From NCBI GenBank assembly GCA_031408575.1, contig JANNWS010000076.1, forward strand, positions 3,243-67,242: a stretch of DNA of 64,000 bases. The letters are read 5' to 3'. Position numbers and translations under genes: made by a program. Source of the stretch: Aliitabrizicola sp031408575 (GTDB taxonomy: Bacteria > Pseudomonadota > Alphaproteobacteria > Rhodobacterales > Rhodobacteraceae). Positions within the stretch are counted from its first letter, which is position 1; the number at the start of each line of letters is the position of its first letter. Shown piece by piece: positions 16,943 to 23,582 of the stretch. The notes beneath the pieces were generated by a model. The model made no database searches, was not told the origin of the DNA, and saw nothing but the letters and a program-made list of their open reading frames with translations.

Positions 16943-18331
16943 ATGCCACCCATGACCTGCTTCAAGGCGTACGATATCCGGGGCCGTCTTGGTATTGACC
17001 TGGACGACCAGATCGCACGCCGGATAGGCCGCGCTTTTGCGCAGGCGCTGAATGCGCGGCGCGTGGTCGTCGGTCGCGATTGCCGCGCCTCATCGGAATC
17101 GTTGATGGCGGCGGTTGTCGAGGGGCTGGTGGCGGGCGGCGTGGAAGTGCTGGATCTGGGGCTTTGCGGCACCGAAGAGATGTATTTCGCAACGACGCAT
17201 TTCGAAGCCGACGGCGGTATAGAAATCACCGCTTCGCACAACCCGATGGACTACAACGGCATGAAGCTGGTGCGCAAAGGGTCTGCACCGCTTGATACCA
17301 CCACAGGTCTGGCTGAAATTCAGCGACTGTCAGAAGCCGTTGAGGCGTCTGCGGTTCCTGGCGGGACCGTGCGACCAGCCACAGGCGCGCGTGCAGCCTA
17401 TGTCGACCGGGCCGTATCCTTCGTTGACCCAACTGTTTTTCGGCCCCTAACCATCCTCGTTAATGCTGGTAATGGTGCAGCGGGGCCGACCTTTGACGCC
17501 ATCGCACGGCGGCTGGCCGCGCAGGACGCACCGCTACGGTTTGTCCGCATGCATCATGAACCCGATAGCAGCTTTCCGAACGGAATTCCGAACCCGCTGC
17601 TTCCTCAGAATCAACCCGTCACAGCTTCTGCGGTCTTGCAGGCGGGGGCAGACATGGGCGTGGCCTGGGATGGCGACTTTGACCGGTGTTTCTTTTTCGA
17701 CCACAAGGGCAACTTCATTCCCGGTGAGTATGTCGTGGGCCTTCTGGCCGAGGTGTTTCTGGCCAAGGAACCGGGAGCCACGATCGTTCATGACCCCCGC
17801 GTGATCTGGAACACCGACGACGTCGTCAGGCGCGCGGGTGGACGGGCTGTGCAGGCCCGCACCGGCCATGCGTTTCTGAAGCAGGCGCTGCGCGATACCG
17901 GGGCTGTCTATGGCGGCGAGATATCGGCGCATCACTATTTCCGTGATTTCATGGCGTGTGATTCCGGCATGATCCCTTGGTTGCTTGTTGCCGAATTGAT
18001 CAGCCGCAGCGGCAAATCGCTTTCAGAACTGGTGTCGGACAGGATGGCGGCCTTCCCCTCGTCGGGTGAGATCAACTTTGTCTGCGCCGACAGCGAAACC
18101 GCCATTGGCCGCGTTCTTGACGCTTTCGCGGCGATGGCCCCAGCGCGCGACGACACCGATGGCCTGAGCCTCGCCTTCGCCGACTGGCGTCTGAACCTGC
18201 GCCGATCGAATACCGAACCCCTGCTGCGCCTCAACGTCGAGACAAGGGACTCAAGGGTCGATCTCGATGCAAAAGTCACCCAGATCCGGGCGTTGATCGA
18301 AATGCCCTCGCCGCTGGCAGGTGCCGCTTGA
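16943..18331 (+). CDS. manB: Phosphomannomutase (CpsG/ManB type)
   Basis: A 462-aa alpha-D-phosphohexomutase. It begins MPPMTCFKAYDIRGRLG, the usual CpsG N-terminus; ATG 16952 is an equally possible start, while the longer opening from 16907 is not family-like. The phosphoserine loop is TASHNP with Ser98, the metal loop is AWDGDFDRCFFFD near residue 246, the sugar-binding loop GGEISAHHYFRD near 327, and the phosphate-binding RRSNTEPLLRLNVE near the end. It interconverts mannose-6-phosphate and mannose-1-phosphate and thus supplies manC. Confidence 0.92.
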   Translation: MPPMTCFKAYDIRGRLGIDLDDQIARRIGRAFAQALNARRVVVGRDCRASSESLMAAVVEGLVAGGVEVLDLGLCGTEEMYFATTHFEADGGIEITASHNPMDYNGMKLVRKGSAPLDTTTGLAEIQRLSEAVEASAVPGGTVRPATGARAAYVDRAVSFVDPTVFRPLTILVNAGNGAAGPTFDAIARRLAAQDAPLRFVRMHHEPDSSFPNGIPNPLLPQNQPVTASAVLQAGADMGVAWDGDFDRCFFFDHKGNFIPGEYVVGLLAEVFLAKEPGATIVHDPRVIWNTDDVVRRAGGRAVQARTGHAFLKQALRDTGAVYGGEISAHHYFRDFMACDSGMIPWLLVAELISRSGKSLSELVSDRMAAFPSSGEINFVCADSETAIGRVLDAFAAMAPARDDTDGLSLAFADWRLNLRRSNTEPLLRLNVETRDSRVDLDAKVTQIRALIEMPSPLAGAA

Positions 18332-18451
18332 TCGCCCGGACTTGCCCCGGCAGCCTTGTCGGAGTGGTTCCACAGGCTGGAACATGACAAACTAGCGACG
18401 AAGTATATTTCGGCCACGTGAGCCGTGTTTGGTAGTTCTCAATTTAAGTGA

Positions 18452-18730
18452 TTTTCGGATCACCACTTTCCCGTTCTGGCGCGTGACCTTGTAGTCAGCC
18501 GCGAGGTGGCAGGAGATCACGCCACCTATTTCAGCGGCAAGGCCCTCGAAGACATAGCCCAAGCGGTTGAAATCTGGCTTGAAGCGTTCAGGTCAGGGCG
18601 TCACCGCCCGTCCGACGGCATGCTCTGGCTGACCTGGAAGCAAAGTACGCGCCAGTTGTTGGCAGCCCTTGGTGTAAACGTGTCTGCAGAAGCGGCAAAC
18701 GGCGGCGGCCAAGTGCTTGCAGTCTCGTAA
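18452..18730 (+). pseudogene. C-terminal remnant of a GT4-type glycosyltransferase
   Basis: After a stop at 18449 the frame reads PVLARDLVVSREVAGDHATYF, the motif (LARDxPVxREVAGDHAxYF) found near the end of group 1 glycosyltransferases, then DIAQAVEIWLEAFRSGRH and LTWKQSTRQLLAALG, a normal C-terminus. The preceding 350 or so residues are missing. A GTG at 18506 could start a 74-aa peptide, but nothing suggests that is functional. It follows manB on the same strand by 120 bases and lies just before the tRNA-Leu. It is a different protein from the fragment at 12880-13434. Confidence 0.65.
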
Positions 18731-18809
18731 AACGCAGTCACCAGACCCGTCTGAACATGCACGGATTGCACATTGCCAGACAGAACGCTGGCAAGCGCCG
18801 CGTCCAAAC

Positions 18810-18893
18810 TGGTGCCCGAGGTCGGACTCGAACCGACACGCCTCGCGGCGGGGGATTTTGAGTCCCCTGCGTCTACCATTTCACCACTCGGGC
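18810..18893 (-). tRNA. tRNA-Leu (anticodon CAA)
   Basis: On the minus strand the acceptor GCCCGAG pairs with CTCGGGC followed by ACCA (CCA encoded). The anticodon arm is GGGGA-CTCAAAA-TCCCC, giving CAA; there is a long variable arm (CCGCCGCGAGGCGT region) as in class II tRNAs, and the T loop GGTTCGAGTCC. The 3' end points toward the polysaccharide region, the orientation usually seen for integration at tRNA genes. Confidence 0.95.
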
Positions 18894-18978
18894 AGTGAAA
18901 CGTGGGTTTAGTCGGGGCGCGGCGTGGCGTCAATCGTTGACGAACATCGAGTCGTAGTCAGGCGCTTCAATTCAGCCG

Positions 18979-19833
18979 CTACAGCCGGTCGGTAGAGAAG
19001 GTATCGCAATCGGCGATCTGGCCCGAGTCTAGCCCGGTTGCGAACCAACGTTGGCGTTGCTCGGATGTGCCGTGAGTAAAAGTGTGCGGCATCGGGCGCT
19101 GGCCAGCATTGCGCTGCAACGTATCATCGCCGATCTGGCGCGCCGCTGTCAGCGCCTCGTCCAGATCGCCCGGCTCGATCGAGCCGAACCGCACCCCGGC
19201 CTGCCGCGCCCAGATGCCGGCAAAACAATCGGCCTGCAACTCGACCCGGACCGAGATATCGTTGCTGTCCGTCTCAGACATGCGCTGGCGTGCGGCAGTG
19301 GTCTTGCCCAGGATTCCGAGTTCGGCCTGCACATGATGGCCGATCTCATGCGCCACCACATAGGCCGCGGCGAAATCGCCCTTTGCCCCAAGCCGCTGCT
19401 CCAACGTGGCAAAAAAATCGGTGTCGAGGTAGGCCTTCTTGTCCAGCGGGCAGTAAAACGGCCCGGTGGCCCCGCTCGCGCCGCCGCAGGGTGATTGAGT
19501 CACGCCCTTGAACAGCACCAGCGTGGCCGGCGTATACTGTCTGCCCAACTGATCACGAAACACCTCGGCCCAGATTTCCTCGGTGTCGGCCAGCGTGACC
19601 GACACAAACTCGCCCGCCGCGCGATCGGCATCCGTCAACTCGACCGACTTGCCCGACGATGCGCCGGGGTCTTGAAGAAGCGGTGACACATCGACCCCAA
19701 GGAAAAGCCCTATCAACAGGACCACGACAGCGCCCAGACCGCCGACGCCCGCCGTCCGGCCCATGGTAGACCGCCTGCGATCCTCGATGTTGTTGCTGCC
19801 GCGCCGTCCCCGCCATTCCATGTCGATCCCCAT
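18979..19833 (-). CDS. ypfJ: YpfJ-type neutral zinc metallopeptidase-like protein
   Basis: A 284-aa member of the KPN_02809/YpfJ family (putative neutral zinc metallopeptidase). It begins MEWRGRRGSNNIEDRR (from Met5), the hallmark N-terminus of the family, followed by one membrane segment at about 31-46 that leaves the rest in the periplasm. The metal motif is AHEIGHHVQ with His162 and His166; a downstream ELQADCFAGIWA supplies a likely third ligand. Biological role is unknown. Start could be Met1 (19833) or Met5 (19821). Confidence 0.85.
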   Translation of the reverse strand: MGIDMEWRGRRGSNNIEDRRRSTMGRTAGVGGLGAVVVLLIGLFLGVDVSPLLQDPGASSGKSVELTDADRAAGEFVSVTLADTEEIWAEVFRDQLGRQYTPATLVLFKGVTQSPCGGASGATGPFYCPLDKKAYLDTDFFATLEQRLGAKGDFAAAYVVAHEIGHHVQAELGILGKTTAARQRMSETDSNDISVRVELQADCFAGIWARQAGVRFGSIEPGDLDEALTAARQIGDDTLQRNAGQRPMPHTFTHGTSEQRQRWFATGLDSGQIADCDTFSTDRL

Positions 19834-20051
19834 GCATGATCAAAGCAAAACGCATGTTAGACCGCATTTGCAACGGGACGAAGGCTTTTTCCACGCCGCC
19901 TCGGTTGCCAAGGTGCGCGGTGGCCGATCCCGCCCCCCGTTTCACGTCAAGGTGCGCCCGGTTGACCTTTCGCCGCGCCGGGCGGGCGGCTATGATATCA
20001 TGCTGCTGGATCGTACATGTCTGACCGGCGTGAAAAAAGGGACGACACGGA

Positions 20052-20522
20052 ATGTTTTCGCGCAACGGATGGATCGTTGTGGCTGCAGGCGGGTCACTCG
20101 CGCTGCTTCTGGGTGCCTTCGCGTTTCAATATATCGGGGGGATGGCACCCTGCAAGATGTGCCTCTGGCAGCGCTGGCCGCATGCTGCGGCGGTGCTGAT
20201 CGGGGCTGTGGCGCTTTTTGTGCCGGGACGGATCCTGCTATTGGCCGGGGCTGCGGCGGCGCTGACGACGGCGGCGATCGGCGTTTATCACACGGGTGTG
20301 GAACGGGCGTGGTGGCAGGGTCCGACGAGCTGTACCTCTGGTTCTGTCGCAGGGCTTTCACCCGAGGAGTTGCTGAACCAGATCCTCGCCGCCCCCATCG
20401 TGCGCTGTGACGAGGTGGCGTGGGCGATGTTCGGCGTCTCGATGGCTTCGTGGAATGCGATCCTGTCGTTCGGTCTGGTTGTGGCGTGGCTGGCAGCAGC
20501 GCGGGCCGCAGATCGAGCCTGA
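20052..20522 (+). CDS. dsbB: Disulfide bond formation protein B
   Basis: A 156-aa inner-membrane quinone reductase with four hydrophobic segments. The first periplasmic loop has CKMC (residues 36-39, the DsbB CxxC) followed by LWQRWPH; the second loop has the Cys pair TSCTSG and VRCDEV. It reoxidises DsbA and hands electrons to ubiquinone. No dsbA is adjacent. It converges on the Lrp regulator gene with only four bases between stops. Confidence 0.9.
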   Translation: MFSRNGWIVVAAGGSLALLLGAFAFQYIGGMAPCKMCLWQRWPHAAAVLIGAVALFVPGRILLLAGAAAALTTAAIGVYHTGVERAWWQGPTSCTSGSVAGLSPEELLNQILAAPIVRCDEVAWAMFGVSMASWNAILSFGLVVAWLAAARAADRA

Positions 20523-20526
20523 CCCG

Positions 20527-20961
20527 TCAGCGTCGTCCGGCCTTGCGCGTGGTCAACAACAGGTTCGTCTCGCTGGTCGTGACCCCCTCGAACATGCGGA
20601 TTCGGGCCAGCACTTCGTCCAGTTCAGCCAGCGTCGTCGCCCCTATTTCTGCGATCAGATCCCATTTGCCATTGGTGGTGTGAACCGCCTGCACGGCCGG
20701 CAGGCCCAACAGACGCGACAGGATGCGCTCGGTTCCGCGCCCCTCGATCCCGATCATCATCAACCCGCGCACCGGGGCGGCGGTGACATCGCTGCGGGTC
20801 AGCACGGTGAAACCCGCAATTTCGCCGCGTGCTGCCAGACGCTCCATCCGGGCGCGCACAGTGGCGCGCGACAACCCCAGGCGGGCCGCAAGATCGGAAA
20901 GTGCTGCACGCCCGTCACGGCGCAACTCGGCAATCAGCCGCTGGTCGGTTTCATCCATCAT
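20527..20961 (-). CDS. Lrp/AsnC family transcriptional regulator
   Basis: A 144-aa regulator: DETDQRLIAELRRDGRAALSDLAARLGLSRATVRARMERL is the N-terminal winged helix-turn-helix and the rest (GLMMIGIEG, VQAVHTTNGKWDLIAEI) is an RAM-type ligand-binding domain. Start ATG 20961 (or 20958) is chosen because the longer opening to 21075 runs into the divergent arginase gene and is not family-like. It is divergent from arginase with 105 bases between, so it is the natural candidate activator of the arginase-ornithine cyclodeaminase operon, probably responding to arginine or ornithine. Confidence 0.88.
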   Translation of the reverse strand: MMDETDQRLIAELRRDGRAALSDLAARLGLSRATVRARMERLAARGEIAGFTVLTRSDVTAAPVRGLMMIGIEGRGTERILSRLLGLPAVQAVHTTNGKWDLIAEIGATTLAELDEVLARIRMFEGVTTSETNLLLTTRKAGRR

Positions 20962-21066
20962 GCTTGTCTTGCCCGCCGTTTTGCGCAGTCTGATACACGA
21001 AACGATAATAATGTCGCTGGAAATCACCGCAAGTCGGAATGACCTTCGCCGCTCAAGGAGACGCCC

Positions 21067-21990
21067 ATGACACATTGCATCCTGATCGGCGCGCCGATTG
21101 ACAGCGGCCAGCGACGCCCTGGCTGCCTGATGGGGCCATCAGCCTACCGCGTGGCCGGGATTGCCCAGGCGCTGCGTGATCTGGGCCACGCGGTCGAGGA
21201 TCGGGGCGATCTGGTGCTGGGCACGCTGCTCGACGTGACACCCGCGAACCCGCTGGTCCACTCGCTACCAGAGACATTGGGCTGGACCGACGCGCTGGCG
21301 GAAGCGGCGGTAGCAGCGCTGCGATCCGGCTTTCCGATCTTTCTGGGCGGCGATCATTCGCTGGCGCTCGGCACGGTGGCGGGGGCTGCAACCCATGCGG
21401 TAACGGTCAACCGCCCATTGTTCCTGCTGTGGCTGGATGCCCACTCTGATTTCCACACGCCGATGACGACGATCAGCGGCAACCTGCACGGCACTCCGGT
21501 GGCCTACATCGCCGGTCGCGCGGGGTTCGAAGAGTTTCCACCCTTCCCGGCCCCCCTGCCCGCCGACCGGATCTGCCTTTACGGTATCAGGTCGGTCGAT
21601 CCGGCCGAACACGCGGCCTTGCTGGACCATGACATCGCGATCAAGGACATGCGGGTGCTGGATGAGTACGGCATCGTTGCCCCGCTGCGCGCTTTCCTTG
21701 ACCGGGTTCGTGCAGAAAACGGGATGCTGCATGTCTCGCTTGACGTCGATTTCCTCGATCCCTCGATTGCACCTGCGGTTGGTACCACCGTGCCGGGGGG
21801 GGCCACGTTCCGTGAAGCACATCTGGTGATGGAACTGCTGCACGAATCAGGCCTGGTGACGTCGCTCGACCTCGTGGAACTGAACCCCTTCCTGGATGAA
21901 CGCGGCCGTACAGCGCGCCTGATGGTTGATCTTGTGGCCAGCCTGATGGGCCGCAAGGTTTTCGACCGACCCACACGGAGCTTTGGATGA
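21067..21990 (+). CDS. rocF: Arginase
   Basis: A 307-aa ureohydrolase that splits arginine into ornithine and urea using two Mn ions. Metal-ligand motifs are all present: GGDHSLALG near residue 98, WLDAHSDFHTP near 123, and SLDVDFLDPSIAP near 226, with the arginase-type GTTVPGGATFREAHLVME following. N-terminal SGQRRPGCLMGPSAYR is the substrate-side loop. A purine-rich AAGGAGAC precedes the ATG. The stop overlaps the start of ornithine cyclodeaminase (ATGA). Confidence 0.92.
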   Translation: MTHCILIGAPIDSGQRRPGCLMGPSAYRVAGIAQALRDLGHAVEDRGDLVLGTLLDVTPANPLVHSLPETLGWTDALAEAAVAALRSGFPIFLGGDHSLALGTVAGAATHAVTVNRPLFLLWLDAHSDFHTPMTTISGNLHGTPVAYIAGRAGFEEFPPFPAPLPADRICLYGIRSVDPAEHAALLDHDIAIKDMRVLDEYGIVAPLRAFLDRVRAENGMLHVSLDVDFLDPSIAPAVGTTVPGGATFREAHLVMELLHESGLVTSLDLVELNPFLDERGRTARLMVDLVASLMGRKVFDRPTRSFG

Positions 21991-23021
21991 CCCTCAACCT
22001 TGTGCCTTTCGTCAGCGTCGACAACATGATGAAACTGGTTCTTCATGTCGGGATCGAGCGTGTCCTTGTCGACCTTGCGGCCGAGATCGAGGCCGATTTC
22101 CTGCGCTGGGATCTGTTTGACAAGACGCCGCGCGTGGCCAGCCATTCCGACGTGGGTGTGATCGAATTGATGCCGACCTCGGACGGGCAGACCTATGGCT
22201 TCAAATATGTGAACGGCCATCCGTCAAACATGAAGAAAGGCCTGCAAACCGTTACAGCGTTTGGGCTTCTGGCTGATGTCGCGACGGGCTACCCGCTGCT
22301 CTTGTCGGAGATGACAATCCTGACTGCGTTGCGGACTGCCGCCACTTCGGCAATGGCGGCCAAACATCTGGCCCCAAAGGGCGCGCAGGCGATGGCGCTG
22401 ATCGGCAACGGCGCACAGGCCGAATTTCAGGCGCTGGCCTTCAAGGCGATCTGCGGCATTTCCGAAGTGCGCCTGTACGATATCGACCCCGCCGCGACAC
22501 GCAAGGCCGCCGCCAACCTGGCAGGTCGCGGGCTGCGCGTCACTTCTTGCGCCACCCCCCAGGATGCCATTCTTGGCGCGCAGATCTTGACCACCTGCAC
22601 CGCTGACAAGAACTATGCGACCATCCTGAACGATAACATGGTCGGTGCCGGCGTTCACATCAATGCCATCGGCGGCGACTGCCCCGGCAAGACAGAACTT
22701 GCGCGCAACATTCTGCTGCGATCGACAATCTTCGTCGAATACCCGCCCCAGACCCGGATCGAGGGCGAAATTCAGCAACTGGCACCCGATCATCCGGTGA
22801 CAGAACTGTGGCAGGTGATGGATGGTGAAGTTCCGGGGCGCACCAGCGCCGATCAGATCACGTTGTTCGACAGTGTCGGCTTCGCCATCGAAGACTTCAG
22901 CGCCCTGCGCTATGTGCTTGCAAAACTGAAGGAAACTGGTTTCTGCGACCAGCTTGACATGATCGCGGATCCCGATGATCCGCGCGATCTGTTCGGGATG
23001 ATCCTGCGCGCCGCCGTCTAG
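21987..23021 (+). CDS. Ornithine cyclodeaminase
   Basis: A 344-aa enzyme of the OCD/mu-crystallin family that turns ornithine into proline and ammonia with NAD. Visible features: MPTSDGQTYGFKYVNGHPSN near residue 57 (substrate loop), ALRTAATSAMAAKHLAP near 113, and the Rossmann motif ALIGNGAQAEFQALAF near 135, with DSVGFAIEDFSALRYV near the end. Overlap with arginase shows a two-step arginine to proline route in one operon, allowing growth on arginine as carbon and nitrogen source. Confidence 0.92.
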   Translation: MTLNLVPFVSVDNMMKLVLHVGIERVLVDLAAEIEADFLRWDLFDKTPRVASHSDVGVIELMPTSDGQTYGFKYVNGHPSNMKKGLQTVTAFGLLADVATGYPLLLSEMTILTALRTAATSAMAAKHLAPKGAQAMALIGNGAQAEFQALAFKAICGISEVRLYDIDPAATRKAAANLAGRGLRVTSCATPQDAILGAQILTTCTADKNYATILNDNMVGAGVHINAIGGDCPGKTELARNILLRSTIFVEYPPQTRIEGEIQQLAPDHPVTELWQVMDGEVPGRTSADQITLFDSVGFAIEDFSALRYVLAKLKETGFCDQLDMIADPDDPRDLFGMILRAAV

Positions 23022-23118
23022 AGCCTGTGTGCCGTTGGCAGATGGTCCGGACAGGCTCCGGCTTCGATATTTCCGACTGATTTTCGCCAAAACCAGTGTC
23101 AACTTTTGTCGACACGCT

Positions 23119-23388
23119 TCAGTGCAGACGAAACTCGCCCACAACATTGCGCCACTCGCCCGGTGCGATCAGTTTGCGGTGGGTGAAGCGCACGGAATGC
23201 AGCGGACCGTCGATCTTGTCGCGCCAGAATGCAATAAACTTGAAAAGCGCCGGATAGTCCGGCGCAACATCATAGTCCTGCCACACGAAGCTGTTGAGAA
23301 TACTCTGATAATCCGGCATCCGATAGTAAAGCTCGGCCGTGGTCAGCCCGTAGCCTTTCAACATCAATTCCGTCTCGTGCCCAGGCAT
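23119..23388 (-). CDS. usg: Usg family protein
   Basis: An 89-aa conserved alphaproteobacterial protein with the Usg signature throughout: ELMLKGYGLTTAELYYRMPD, LNSFVWQDYDVAPDYP, and GPLHSVRFTHRKLIAPGEWR. First known from the region upstream of the Caulobacter trp genes; its function is unknown. The start at ATG 23388 (MPGHETEL) matches the family; 15 further upstream codons to 23433 do not. Confidence 0.85.
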   Translation of the reverse strand: MPGHETELMLKGYGLTTAELYYRMPDYQSILNSFVWQDYDVAPDYPALFKFIAFWRDKIDGPLHSVRFTHRKLIAPGEWRNVVGEFRLH

Positions 23389-23508
23389 CGGTATAACCTC
23401 GCGTGGTTTCTTGTTTTTGTCATGATGCCACAATCCATTTTATTTTCAACGAAAACAATGTATTGGCACTCTGTCGCGATGGCTGCCAATCGGTGCGTCG
23501 ACCTGCCA

Positions 23509-23538
23509 TTGCACCCCATATCCGCGATGGTCTATAAT
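23509..23538 (+). promoter_or_regulatory. Probable sigma-70 promoter of gyrA
   Basis: TTGCAC (23509-23514), an 18-base spacer and a perfect TATAAT (23533-23538) stand 45 bases before the gyrA GTG in a locally A+T-rich stretch. Confidence 0.55.
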
Positions 23539-23582
23539 AGAAATAACAACATCTAGCGCCCTGACAGGAAAGAGCGGCCCAC

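Noticed and set aside
18367..18383. GTTCCA-N5-TGGAAC hairpin after manB
   Set aside because: Six-bp stem without a T-run; not enough to call a terminator.
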